Part shown: one piece after another, positions 14,776 to 22,893 of the stretch
Numbering within the stretch: the first letter of the stretch is position 1
How the letters are laid out: every line of letters starts with the position of its first letter
DNA from: Acidobacteriota bacterium
Lineage (GTDB): Bacteria > Acidobacteriota > Blastocatellia > Pyrinomonadales > Pyrinomonadaceae
Length of the DNA: 23,096 nucleotides
Direction: 5' to 3'
NCBI GenBank assembly: GCA_020199975.1
Contig: JAIVJP010000291.1
Span: 1-23,096 of the forward strand
Position numbers and translations under genes: made by a program
The notes under the pieces: model-generated
The model's database searches: none
What the model saw: only the letters and a program-made list of their open reading frames with translations
Told to the model about the DNA's origin: nothing

Positions 14776-16455
14776 TTGTCAAGCGATATCAAGTTTAGTT
14801 CCTCAGCGCCGGCAGTCGAGATTGACCCCCTGACGGGTCCCTGGCCTGCGATTGAGCTTGATCGTGGCGGTTTACTCGCAAGTCTGGACTGGACCGTAGT
14901 CGGCACTCTGGCGATCTGTGTCGTGCTTGGGCTCGGTTTGCGAATAAGCAACCTCGGCGCGATCGGGTTCGCAGAAGACGAAATGAACAAGCTCGATGCC
15001 GTACGCGCTTACGAGCGGGGCGACATCAGCGCGAACGCTGAACACCCGATGATGATGAAAGCGCTCATGTTCGGTTCCGTGAAAGCCGCAAGTGCCTGGC
15101 ACAACCTGACGGACCGCGCAGTTAACGATGAATTCGCCTTGCGTTTTCCGAATGCCCTTGTGGGCGCGCTTACCGCGATTCCGCTTTTTTTACTAACGGC
15201 CGCCTACTTCGATCGGTGGACAGGATTATTAGCTGCTGGGTTTTGGGCCTTTGGAATCAATGCGATCTCTCTCAATCGGGTGGGCAAGGAAGACACACTG
15301 CTGGTGTTCTTCATGCTATTGGCTTTCTATTTCTATGTGCGGGCGAAACAGATCTCTCCGCGAGACGATGCGGCGAGACGCCGCAATTATATTCTCAGCG
15401 CGATTTCGTTTGGCTTCATGCTCGCCTCGAAATATTTTCCACACTACTTCGGGCTCAACGCTTTATTTCATCACAAGTTTCACGTCCGCAAACGCGACCC
15501 AGGTGAACCGAGTGGAAAAACGCCAACTATCTTCTACGTTCTAATACTGGTCGCCTTTCTGCTCGCGAATCCCGCGGTGTTGCTGCCGCAGGTCTGGGAT
15601 TATCTGAATGCTTACACGGGCGAGCGCTTGTTGGTCCATACCGGCTATCTCTTCGGCGACCAACTCTACAAGAACAACATGTCGAGCACCCCCTTCTGGG
15701 GCACGCCCGTGTACTTCTATCTTCTTTTCATGGCCATCAAGATCCCTTTGTTGGTGCTGGCGAGCTTCGTGGTGGGTTTTTTTGTTTCGCTGAAACGCTG
15801 GCGGCACCCGGGACATGGATTTGTCGTTTTCATGTTTCTCTTCTGGATAGTGCCGTACTCGCTGATCGGTGGAAAGTGGTTGCGTTACACGCTCTCACTC
15901 ATGCCGTTTGTCTACATGATCGCCGCGGTCGGTGTCATTGCCTTAATCGGGTTTTTATCGAAGTTTTTGAAAGTCTTAAGACAGACGTCCGCCATCGTTT
16001 CCGTGGCTGCCGTCATCGTCTTTATCCTGCTCCCGGGCTGGACGGCCTTTGCGCACGGTCCGCACTACGCGCTTTACGCTAATGCTCTGGGTGCCGGGCG
16101 GACAGGTTATTATTTTCCACACGATGAATTTTACGACGATGGTTTGCGCGAAGCGATAAAGTTTGTGAGCGACGTTGCTCCTCAGCATGCGATCATCACC
16201 CACGAAACTCCCGCGGTGACCCGATACTATCTGGAAAGATTCTCCCGACCCGATCTGAAGTCGCAGGTAATTTCCAGCACTGATTTCGATCCAGCAAAGC
16301 TCGCTGCTCCGGCCTACATCATTGTCCAACGTGGTCGGATATATTTTGAGAATCGGAAAAAGATCGACTTCATCCGGGACAATTTCAAAAAGGTTTACGA
16401 GGTTAAGATCAAAGAGGCCACGGCGGCAGAAGTATTTGTAAACGAACCGATGTAG
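14776..16455 (+). CDS. GT39/PMT-family glycosyltransferase
   Basis: 559 aa membrane glycosyltransferase of the ArnT/dolichyl-phosphate-mannose family (GT-C fold), which moves a sugar from a polyprenyl-phosphate donor to a protein or lipid on the outer face of the membrane. After a hydrophilic N-terminus comes a first helix (about 39-57). The first extracytoplasmic loop has the acidic pair FAEDEM (about 70-75), the family's catalytic position. Nine to eleven helices follow, with NRVGKEDTLLVFFMLLAFYF and ANPAVLLP, then a soluble C-terminal region from about 430 (PHDEFYDDGLREAIKFVSD). The TTG at 14776 is chosen because aaagga (14761-14766) sits 9 nt upstream and the next Met lies beyond the catalytic loop. 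The sugar and acceptor are unknown. Confidence 0.85.
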   Translation: MSSDIKFSSSAPAVEIDPLTGPWPAIELDRGGLLASLDWTVVGTLAICVVLGLGLRISNLGAIGFAEDEMNKLDAVRAYERGDISANAEHPMMMKALMFGSVKAASAWHNLTDRAVNDEFALRFPNALVGALTAIPLFLLTAAYFDRWTGLLAAGFWAFGINAISLNRVGKEDTLLVFFMLLAFYFYVRAKQISPRDDAARRRNYILSAISFGFMLASKYFPHYFGLNALFHHKFHVRKRDPGEPSGKTPTIFYVLILVAFLLANPAVLLPQVWDYLNAYTGERLLVHTGYLFGDQLYKNNMSSTPFWGTPVYFYLLFMAIKIPLLVLASFVVGFFVSLKRWRHPGHGFVVFMFLFWIVPYSLIGGKWLRYTLSLMPFVYMIAAVGVIALIGFLSKFLKVLRQTSAIVSVAAVIVFILLPGWTAFAHGPHYALYANALGAGRTGYYFPHDEFYDDGLREAIKFVSDVAPQHAIITHETPAVTRYYLERFSRPDLKSQVISSTDFDPAKLAAPAYIIVQRGRIYFENRKKIDFIRDNFKKVYEVKIKEATAAEVFVNEPM

Positions 16456-16553
16456 GCGCCCGTCGCCGCAGCCCTTTCCCCAAACGGTTCAGTAAGAAGT
16501 CAAACCCTCTCCCTGCTGGCATCCGACCTTCTACATCAGCTAATCTGCGCATC

Positions 16554-18206
16554 ATGAAACTAGACCGAAGGCTGCTTCCTTTGCCTTGCTTATCCGCGCT
16601 TTTGCTGGCTCTTGCGTTCCTGTCGCCGACCCCACAGAGCGGAGCTGCAAACCGAATTCAAATCACAGTTTTAGGGACCACAGATCTTCACGGCAACATC
16701 TACCCGGTTGACTACTACACAAACAAACCAGACAACCGTGGTCTTGCAAAGGTCTCAACCCTTATAAAACGTGCACGCAAAGAGAATCCTAACTCACTGC
16801 TGGTGGATTCCGGCGATACGATTCAGGGCACGCCGCTCGAGTACTATCATAATAAGAAAAACAACACTCCTCCCGACCCAATGATGTTGTCAATGAACGC
16901 CCTCGGGTACGACGCCCTGGCAGTAGGCAATCATGAATACAACTTCGGGTTGAAGGTGCTCGAGAAGGCCCGCAGCGAAGCTAAGTTTCCCTGGCTCGCG
17001 AGTAACACGTACGAAAAAGGAACCGACAAGACCCATTACCAGCCATACCTCGTCAAAGAAGTTTCAGGTGTTCGCGTTGGTATTCTCGGTCTAACGACGC
17101 CCGGCGTTCCGGTCTGGGAGAACACACAAAACTACGCAGGTCTGGATTTTCGTGAACCAGTTAAGGAAGCCAGGAAATGGGTATCGGTCTTGCGGGAGAA
17201 AGAGCGCGTGGACGTAGTTGTGATCGCCATGCACATGGGACTGGAGGAAGACTTACGCACCGGAGAAATCAACCCCGGGCAAGTGGCTAATGAGAACCGG
17301 GCCGTGGCCATTACGAAACAGGTTCCCGGCGTTGACGTTATTTTCATGGGCCATACGCACCGCGACGTGCCTGCGCTTTCCCTCAACGGAGCGCTGTTGA
17401 CCCAAGCCAACCACTGGGGCCGCCATCTGGCACGCGCCGACTTGTATCTGCAAAAGGAAGTCGACCGCTGGCAGGTTTACGCCAAGTCTGCGCGCACGAT
17501 TCCAGTAGATGACAAGGTCGAGGCGGATCCGGAGATTCTGAAACTTGCTGAACCCTACGACAGGGAGACACAGGCATGGCTGTCGCGGGTCATCGGCGAG
17601 TCCGCAGCCGAACTCACTGCGCACGAGGCGCGTTTTCGTGATACCGCCATTCTCGATCTCATCCAGCGGGTGCAGTTGGAAGCAGGAAACGCGGACGTTT
17701 CAATGGTGGCGAGTTTCAATCCTGACGCGAGCATCAATAAAGGCCCGGTTACGGTGCGGGACATCGCCGGACTCTACGTCTACGAGAATACGCTTGTCGT
17801 TCTGGAGGTCACCGGCCAGCAACTGAAAGATGCGCTCGAACACTCAGCGAAGTACTTCCGTGCCTACGAACCTGGAAAGACTGCTGCTGAGTTAGTCGAC
17901 GAAAAAACTCCGGCTTACAACTTCGATATCGCCGAGGGCGTCACTTACGTTCTCGACATTACCAAGCCATTGGGCCAACGAATTCAAGGCCTTAGTTTCC
18001 GTGGCAAGGCTCTGGATCGCAATCAGAAACTGAAACTGGCTACCAATAACTATCGGGTCAACGGCGGCGGCGGTTACACGATGTACAAGAACGCGCCTGT
18101 GGTTTATCGATCGAGTGAAGAGATACGTGAGTTGATCATTGCCTGGGTTGAACGTCACAAGACGATTCCCACCGAGCCGACCAACAACTGGAAGATTGTG
18201 TCTTAA
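16554..18206 (+). CDS. Secreted 5'-nucleotidase/2',3'-cyclic phosphodiesterase (UshA/CpdB-like)
   Basis: 550 aa, exported by a signal peptide (residues 1-32, ending SGAA). The N-terminal calcineurin-like metallophosphatase domain has TTDLHGN (42-48), DSGD (85-88), GNHEYN (125-130), an AMHMGLEED loop and GHTHRD. The C-terminal 5'-nucleotidase domain (about 340-530) has ASFNPDASI, YENTLVVLEVTGQQLKDALE, the Tyr/Phe substrate clamp region and NYRVNGGGGYTMY. It hydrolyses extracellular nucleotides or cyclic nucleotides to salvage nucleoside and phosphate. LEYYHNKKNN and EYSAKYF-like loops (here EHSAKYF) resemble CpdB more than UshA. All motifs are intact. It lies 98 nt after the GT39 gene with no sign of coupling. 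Confidence 0.88.
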   Translation: MKLDRRLLPLPCLSALLLALAFLSPTPQSGAANRIQITVLGTTDLHGNIYPVDYYTNKPDNRGLAKVSTLIKRARKENPNSLLVDSGDTIQGTPLEYYHNKKNNTPPDPMMLSMNALGYDALAVGNHEYNFGLKVLEKARSEAKFPWLASNTYEKGTDKTHYQPYLVKEVSGVRVGILGLTTPGVPVWENTQNYAGLDFREPVKEARKWVSVLREKERVDVVVIAMHMGLEEDLRTGEINPGQVANENRAVAITKQVPGVDVIFMGHTHRDVPALSLNGALLTQANHWGRHLARADLYLQKEVDRWQVYAKSARTIPVDDKVEADPEILKLAEPYDRETQAWLSRVIGESAAELTAHEARFRDTAILDLIQRVQLEAGNADVSMVASFNPDASINKGPVTVRDIAGLYVYENTLVVLEVTGQQLKDALEHSAKYFRAYEPGKTAAELVDEKTPAYNFDIAEGVTYVLDITKPLGQRIQGLSFRGKALDRNQKLKLATNNYRVNGGGGYTMYKNAPVVYRSSEEIRELIIAWVERHKTIPTEPTNNWKIVS

Positions 18207-18210
18207 GAAG

Positions 18211-18305
18211 TCCAAGCCAAAGTCCAAGGTCCAAAGTCAAAAAAGGAGGATTTGTGCCGCAGACTTTGGACATTGGACATTGGACATGGACATTGGACGT
18301 TGGAC
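18211..18305. repeat. Inverted cluster of ttggac/gtccaa heptamer-like units
   Basis: Left side (18211-18238): several gtccaa-type units, e.g. gtccaaggtccaaagtc. Right side (18262-18305): tandem ttggac units at 6-8 nt spacing (ttggacattggacattggac onward). The arms gtccaaagtc (18229-18238) and gactttggac (18262-18271) are perfect reverse complements around a 23-nt spacer. It is a low-complexity palindromic repeat immediately after the nucleotidase stop and may form a hairpin in the 3' UTR. Units are too short and direct for a CRISPR. Confidence 0.7.
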
Positions 18306-18317
18306 TGACTATGAAAA

Positions 18318-18357
18318 CCATAACGGCAACCGGAGGGGTCTTCGGTTGCCGTTATGG
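18318..18357 (-). terminator. Strong 15-bp hairpin, possible terminator for the minus-strand gene
   Basis: ccataacggcaaccg (18318-18332) pairs perfectly with 18343-18357 around a 10-nt loop. On the minus strand the stem is followed by ttttcatag, a short U-rich tract, about 78 nt after the stop of the secreted-protein gene 18435-18911. On the plus strand no T-tract follows. Terminator function is likely but the U-tract is weak. Confidence 0.5.
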
Positions 18358-18434
18358 CTACTACAGTCAGCAGGGTCGAGTCTGTGAGACGCGTTCTCGC
18401 CGCCTGACGCGCGGGGAGAGTTCAAACCGGGACT

Positions 18435-18911
18435 TCAGCGAACCATGGCTACGATCTCGATCGTTTCATAGCTGCTTCGGGCAAGCTCGCTCTTCGAGGA
18501 AATCGCTGCAAGTTGGTCTTCGATGGCGCGCTCTTCAGCAGATTTCAGTAACTGCCGACCTGTTCGCTCGCCTGCGGTCCACACTTCGGAAAGAAAGTAG
18601 CGTTGACCGTAGCGATGAAATACCAGCTTCGCCTGCTTCGGGACGATGCGTGCCTCGATCGACTGCGTCAATCGGATCGCACCATCATTCGATTCCTGGT
18701 TGCTGATCAGCAGTGCGTTACCATTTGTGGTGAACGCTCGCACCGAGTACTCACCGGCCCTTAGCGACTTGCCACCAACAGCGAACTCGAACGGGATATC
18801 GGCAACGACTGAGCCGGATGATTGAGCGTGGGCAGAAACTAGTGCCGCCATCAACGCAACCGCGGCTATGAGCACTAACATCGTGAGACCTTTTAGAATT
18901 TGCTTTTGCAT
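18435..18911 (-). CDS. Small secreted protein of unknown function
   Basis: 158 aa from ATG 18911, chosen because a near-perfect SD (gaggagg, about 7 nt upstream) precedes it; a longer frame from 19025 has an implausible basic N-terminus. Signal peptide residues 1-30 (LTMLVLIAAVALMAALVSAHAQ region, cleavage after AHA). The mature part opens VVADIPFEFAVGGKSLRAGE, followed by YSVRAF and a beta-rich stretch with NALLISNQES and LVFHRYGQRYFLSEVW, then a charged helix. The pattern 'DIPFxFxxGxKxLPAGxYxV' is common in secreted acidobacterial proteins, often in many paralogues. No function is known to me. It is transcribed divergently from 19528. Confidence 0.75.
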   Translation of the reverse strand: MQKQILKGLTMLVLIAAVALMAALVSAHAQSSGSVVADIPFEFAVGGKSLRAGEYSVRAFTTNGNALLISNQESNDGAIRLTQSIEARIVPKQAKLVFHRYGQRYFLSEVWTAGERTGRQLLKSAEERAIEDQLAAISSKSELARSSYETIEIVAMVR

Positions 18912-19527
18912 ATTTCCTCCTCTTGCCTTTCCAGGCGATGGTCGAAAGCGCCTCGACCTCAATCTACGTAGTAAGTGGGCGATCGTTTGATCACTTCTTA
19001 CCGGTTGCGGCTCAACCTGTTTCAATCTCTGGAGCCGCCCTCTCTATAGCCACTCACGTGCCACTCACATTGGCGATTGGTGAATCAGAAAAGCTAGTGC
19101 CGTAACCGGAGTCCCGAGCGATAGTTAAGCGCGGTCAGGGAAGATTCCTGTTTTCCGGAGGATCCACTCGCGACGTAGGAACTCTATCTTATCGGATAGC
19201 CCACGTATCTGTTCGGATAGAGCTGGGCCGGAATGGCGGGATAAACGCCATGCTCAAATTCGCAGATGTTTTACCCCCGCTGATTCCCATCGCCAGGCAA
19301 GCGGGCGTAAACCACCCTTCCTAACCTGCGAGACATTCCAACTCGAGAGACTGCATTCCAGAGGCGAGGACTATTTTCGGAGGCCGTTCCAGGCGCGGCA
19401 CCGACCTACGGCGTTTGTGCCTGGCTACCTTCTGCCGCGCCCCCGGGCGCTATTGAGGGGATCGGTTGCCCGCGACATATTTAGGCGCGTACACTTGCCA
19501 CACGCAGTCCCCGGAACATCTCTGAAC
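18912..19527. other. Long divergent intergenic region, no gene recognised
   Basis: 616 nt between the minus-strand secreted protein and the plus-strand sigma54 activator. It should hold both promoters. I see a 17-nt palindrome (tggcgggataaacgcca, 19233-19249) and two copies of tcggatag (19193-19200 and 19215-19222 approximately), with ctctatc/gatagag around them as a weak hairpin. No convincing sigma54 -24/-12 site, no tRNA or riboswitch. The frame of the activator stays open upstream to a GTG at 19417 but encodes nothing family-like there. Confidence 0.4.
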
Positions 19528-21420
19528 ATGAACCCACGACTCGCAGCTATTGCCGGCAAACTCAAAGGCGCCGTTTTTCAGCTCACCGAAGCTCCGGTCT
19601 TGATTGGTCGGGAAACCGCCGCCAACCTCTGCATCGCAGATCCGTCCGTGTCACGACGTCATTCTCAGGTCGAGAAAGAGGGTGGGCAGTTTGTGATAGC
19701 CGACCTCGAGAGCCTCAACGGAACGTTTATCAACGACGTTCCCGTGAAGCGACGCCCGCTTGCGCACGGAGATCGCGTTCGCATAGGCGACTCGCAGTTT
19801 CTCTTTCTGCTGCATGACGGTGAAGCGTCCCCGGCATCAAAATCGAGTGAGGTTCAGTTTGAGGATCGTCAACTCAGCGGTTCGACGATCCAGGTCAAAT
19901 TCAACGATGCGGTTTACTTGATGGCCCGGGATTTGAGCGCTCTGATGAAGGTCAGCACCACTGTCAACGCCATCCGTGGTCTTGAAGAGTTGCAGAAGAC
20001 CTTGCTCGAACTCCTTTTCGAAGTCGTGCCTGCCGAGCGCGGCGCCATTCTGCTCAGTCATGGAAACGGGTTGGAGGATGCTGCAGTGTTTGGCCTGGAT
20101 CGGGCTCGCGGACCTGATGAGGCAATCAAAGTTAGCCGCACGATCGCTCAACAGGTGCTGCGGGAGAAGACCGCGCTTTTAATCAGCGATGCTCCAGTAG
20201 TAAGCGATGCTCCAGCGAAGCAGGGATTTGGCTCCGACAGTCTCAACCAATCTCGGCCCAGCTCGCTCATGTGCGTGCCGCTTATCATGCTCGAGCGACC
20301 GCAGGGCGTCATCTACCTCGATACGAATGCGCCGGACGTTCATTTCGATCAGGATCACCTGCAACTGGTCTCCGCTATTGCCGCCATCTCGGCAGTCGCC
20401 ATTGAAAACGCGCGCCACATCGAATGGCTTCAAAGCGAAAACGAACGACTGCTCGCCGACGTCAATATCGACCACAACATGGTGGGCGAGAGCCCTTCCA
20501 TGAAACAGGTTTACCAGTTCATCTCGAAAATTGCCCCTAGGGATTCGACGGTGCTGATCTCCGGTGAAAGCGGAACCGGAAAAGAACTGGCGGCGCGAGC
20601 CATTCATCAGAACAGCAAGCGTGCCAAGCTGCCGTTCATGGCTGTTAACTGTGCGGCGCTGGCTGAGACTTTGCTTGAGAGCGAACTCTTTGGGCACGAG
20701 AAAGGTGCGTTCACCGGCGCCATAGCGATGAAAAAGGGTCGTTTGGAAGTTGCGGACGGTGGCACGGTGTTTCTCGATGAGATTGGCGAACTCTCACCGG
20801 CGCTCCAGGTGAAGCTCCTGCGCGTGCTCCAGGAACGTGAATTTGAACGTGTGGGCGGCACCCGGACGATCAAGGTGGACATCCGACTCGTAGCGGCCAC
20901 CAACAAAGATCTGGAACAAGCCATTGCCGCCGGGACTTTTCGTCGGGACCTCTTCTACCGTCTCAATGTAGTGGAACTGGCAATGCCGCCGCTGCGACAG
21001 AGGCCGGAGGATATTTCGCTTTTGGCAAACTATTTCGCCTCGAAGCACGGCGAAAAATGTAACCGCAAAATTTTGGGAGTATCTCCTGAAGCACAAGCTC
21101 GGCTCCTCAGTTACGAATGGCCCGGCAACGTTCGTGAGCTGGAAAACGCAATTGAGCGCGCAGTGGTGCTGGGCGCAACTGACCATATCCTGCCGGAAGA
21201 CCTGCCCGAAGCCATTTTGGAAAGCGAAGCTGCCGCAACCACCATCCCGGCGCCCAGGTATCATGAAGCCGTTACCCAAACAAAGAAACAGATCATTCTG
21301 AGTGCCATGGACCAGGCAAAGGGTAGCTACACCGAAGCCGCCAAGCTTCTGGGTGTTCATCCCAACTATCTTCACCGATTGATCCGGAACTTGAACTTGC
21401 GCGAGCAGATGAAGCAGTAG
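19528..21420 (+). CDS. FHA-GAF-AAA+-HTH sigma54-dependent transcription activator
   Basis: 630 aa from ATG 19528 (MNPRLAAIAG), where the FHA domain begins; a GTG at 19417 would add 37 unconserved residues. FHA domain about 1-97: LIGRET, SVSRRHSQ and LNGTFIND bind a phosphothreonine partner. GAF domain about 140-295. AAA+ sigma54 interaction domain about 315-550: Walker A GESGTGKE (346-353), sigma54-contact GAFTGA (393-398), Walker B GGTVFLDE (411-418), arginine fingers in FRRDLFYRLN and WPGNVRELE. Fis-type HTH about 586-625. It activates RNA polymerase sigma54 when a phosphoprotein or small-molecule signal is sensed; a Ser/Thr kinase such as the one at 7265-8356 could supply the signal (inference). 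A 6-residue tandem duplication (SDAPVV-SDAPAK, 220-231) lies in the GAF domain. Confidence 0.92.
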   Translation: MNPRLAAIAGKLKGAVFQLTEAPVLIGRETAANLCIADPSVSRRHSQVEKEGGQFVIADLESLNGTFINDVPVKRRPLAHGDRVRIGDSQFLFLLHDGEASPASKSSEVQFEDRQLSGSTIQVKFNDAVYLMARDLSALMKVSTTVNAIRGLEELQKTLLELLFEVVPAERGAILLSHGNGLEDAAVFGLDRARGPDEAIKVSRTIAQQVLREKTALLISDAPVVSDAPAKQGFGSDSLNQSRPSSLMCVPLIMLERPQGVIYLDTNAPDVHFDQDHLQLVSAIAAISAVAIENARHIEWLQSENERLLADVNIDHNMVGESPSMKQVYQFISKIAPRDSTVLISGESGTGKELAARAIHQNSKRAKLPFMAVNCAALAETLLESELFGHEKGAFTGAIAMKKGRLEVADGGTVFLDEIGELSPALQVKLLRVLQEREFERVGGTRTIKVDIRLVAATNKDLEQAIAAGTFRRDLFYRLNVVELAMPPLRQRPEDISLLANYFASKHGEKCNRKILGVSPEAQARLLSYEWPGNVRELENAIERAVVLGATDHILPEDLPEAILESEAAATTIPAPRYHEAVTQTKKQIILSAMDQAKGSYTEAAKLLGVHPNYLHRLIRNLNLREQMKQ

Positions 21421-21453
21421 AAGAGATTCATCAGAGTTTCTTCATAATCGTTT

Positions 21454-22044
21454 CTAAACCCGACAGGCGATCAAATTGATAGCACCCAACAGTCTCTTTT
21501 CAACCCCCACCACCTTCAGACCCGCCGCTCGCGCGTCAGCCGCCGTCCGCCGGTTGAAGTGATCTTCAAACAGAGGCACGGTAGCCAGATTAATCAGATC
21601 AAAAATCGGACCCAGCAATCCCCCAGGCCGCACATGTTCAAGCAGCACGATTGTTCCGCCTGATCTAACCACACGACGCAACTCCGCAAAAGTCTTCGCG
21701 GGTGAACTGACTGAGCAAAACACGAGCGTGGCGAACGCTGCGTCAAATACCGCACTCTTAAAAGGGAGCTCTTCTGCCTGGCTCTGAACCAGCGTCACGG
21801 CCGCCGGACGTTTCCTGTCTTTGGCAATCTTGAGCATCTCACGGCTGGGTTCGCTGGCCACCCCATTTGTCTCGGCCGGATAGAAAACAAAGTTGCGGCC
21901 CGTGCCAGCTCCGAGCTCGAGAACGCGAGCGTTGCGGGGCAGCAAATTGAAGGTCTGCGTGCGCAGACGAGTTAGAAACCAGCGCTCGAGCGGACGCATT
22001 ACCGCGTCATACTGCGGCGCAAACTGATCGTAAGTCTTAGGCAT
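21454..22044 (-). CDS. Class I SAM-dependent methyltransferase (UbiE/PmtA-like)
   Basis: 196 aa, Rossmann-fold methyltransferase. The N-terminus TYDQFAPQYDAVMRPLERWF is typical of the Methyltransf_11 group. SAM motif I is VLELGAGTGRN (41-51), motif II GVASEPSREML with acidic E65, then QAEELPF (89-95), FATLVFCSVSSP (motif IV) and GGTIVLLEHVRP. The end, HFNRRTAADARAAGLKVVGV, resembles phospholipid/quinone methyltransferases (PmtA, METTL7-like). The substrate cannot be told from sequence. It lies downstream of yjbQ on the same strand, but a 128-bp inverted repeat separates them, and its left arm begins 14 nt before this start codon. No SD seen. Confidence 0.82.
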   Translation of the reverse strand: MPKTYDQFAPQYDAVMRPLERWFLTRLRTQTFNLLPRNARVLELGAGTGRNFVFYPAETNGVASEPSREMLKIAKDRKRPAAVTLVQSQAEELPFKSAVFDAAFATLVFCSVSSPAKTFAELRRVVRSGGTIVLLEHVRPGGLLGPIFDLINLATVPLFEDHFNRRTAADARAAGLKVVGVEKRLLGAINLIACRV

Positions 22045-22057
22045 TCAAACAGAATCA

Positions 22058-22185
22058 TTTAGCCGCGAATACACGCGGATGAACGCGGATCAGAGCGAAA
22101 ACCAAAACAAGCCCAACAACACACTCAAGGCATTGATTCGTCCCTTTTTCAGATCCGCGTTCATCCGCGTAGATCCGCGGCTAAA
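22058..22185. repeat. Inverted repeat with 34-bp arms between yjbQ and the methyltransferase
   Basis: The left arm (22058-22091) and the right arm (22152-22185) are reverse complements with about three mismatches; core tttagccgcgaatacacgcg on the left, ending gaacgcggatc. The arms are themselves built from repeated cgcggat units. The spacer is about 60 nt without coding. This type of ccgcgga/cgcggatgaacgcggat element is dispersed in many environmental bacterial genomes. It would form a long hairpin in a yjbQ-methyltransferase transcript. Confidence 0.8.
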
Positions 22186-22198
22186 TCTGACTCGAATT

Positions 22199-22591
22199 TC
22201 ATCGCAGCATCATGATCACCTGCCGCTCGCGCCCACCGTCAAATTCGCAGAGAAAGACTCCCTGCCAGCGACCGAGCAGCAGCTTACCATCCTTGAACGG
22301 CACCGTGACTGAAGAGCCCACCAGGCTCGCTTTGATATGCGCGTCTGAATTTTCCTCTCCGTGACGAAAACCCATGCCATGTTGGGGAATGAGAGTCCTA
22401 AGTGCATGCAACATGTCTCGCGGCACGTCCGGGTCAGCGTTTTCGTTCACAGTGAGGCCGGCAGTTGTGTGTTGCACATAAAGCACGACTACGCCTTCAC
22501 GCGCGCCCGATTCTTTCAGTAGCTCTCGTACTTGGTCCGTAAACTCAACCAGCTCTTCACGCGCGTGCGAGCGTACCTTAATGGTGTGCAT
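22199..22591 (-). CDS. yjbQ: YjbQ/UPF0047 family protein
   Basis: 130 aa, complete (E. coli YjbQ is about 138 aa). Conserved blocks: VQHTTAGLTVNENADPDV (39-56), HGEENSDAHIKASLVG (77-92), and LGRWQGVFLCEFDGGRER. The invariant His, Asn, Asp and Glu around these form the shared trimer-interface site. The family can substitute weakly for thiamin-phosphate synthase, but its physiological role is not settled. It is cytosolic. The ATG at 22591 has only a weak SD. The intergenic inverted repeat starts 13 nt after its stop. Confidence 0.92.
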   Translation of the reverse strand: MHTIKVRSHAREELVEFTDQVRELLKESGAREGVVVLYVQHTTAGLTVNENADPDVPRDMLHALRTLIPQHGMGFRHGEENSDAHIKASLVGSSVTVPFKDGKLLLGRWQGVFLCEFDGGRERQVIMMLR

Positions 22592-22645
22592 AGCCGGCTA
22601 TTGTAAAGCTTTTGCGTAGAATGAAAACTGCCGCGTTTGGATTTA

Positions 22646-22893
22646 GAGCCCGCGAAGCGCGGCGGAAGCATAAAGCCTAGGGTGAAGCGAAGCGGAACCC
22701 TAGGTTAGCGCGGCGAAGAATTTTTAAAGCCCGCAAGCGGGCGACAGCGGATCAATCCTCTTATTCGTCCATTAGTTCATCAAACTGTCTTTACTTTTTG
22801 CAGCTGCCGCCCGCTTGGCGGGCTAAGTGTGGATTGCGATTTTCCTGGGGCTCACGCCCCAGGCTTTGTGCTTTCGCCGCGCTTCGCGGGCTC
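22646..22893. repeat. Nested palindromic element, about 250 bp
   Basis: The outer arms are gagcccgcgaagcgcggcgg onward (22646-22678) against 22861-22893, with few mismatches. Inside are cctagggt...accctagg (22677-22704), matched on the other side by cctggggctcacgccccagg (22844-22863). The inner arms are agcccgcaagcgggcgacagc (22728-22748, written here as a 21-nt tract: agcccgcaagcg + ggcgacagc) against 22803-22824. The central 50 nt are AT-rich and non-coding. It is a MITE/REP-type composite hairpin and overlaps the 3' end of the hydrolase gene. Confidence 0.8.

Noticed and set aside
18211..18305. CRISPR array
   Set aside because: Units are 6-8 nt, partly inverted, without spacers of uniform length and without cas genes.
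18318..18420. Cyclic-di-GMP or similar riboswitch
   Set aside because: The 15-bp hairpin is strong, but conserved aptamer bases are not seen and no gene follows on the plus strand.
18254..18706. Plus-strand ORF starting GTG after aaaaggagg
   Set aside because: It is built from the ttggac repeat and then runs antisense through the secreted-protein gene; composition is not protein-like.
18912..19025. Longer start of the secreted protein at 19025
   Set aside because: It would put 38 basic residues before a clear signal peptide; the ATG at 18911 has a near-perfect SD.
19417..19527. GTG start of the sigma54 activator at 19417
   Set aside because: The 37 extra residues are not family-like; the FHA domain begins right at Met 19528.
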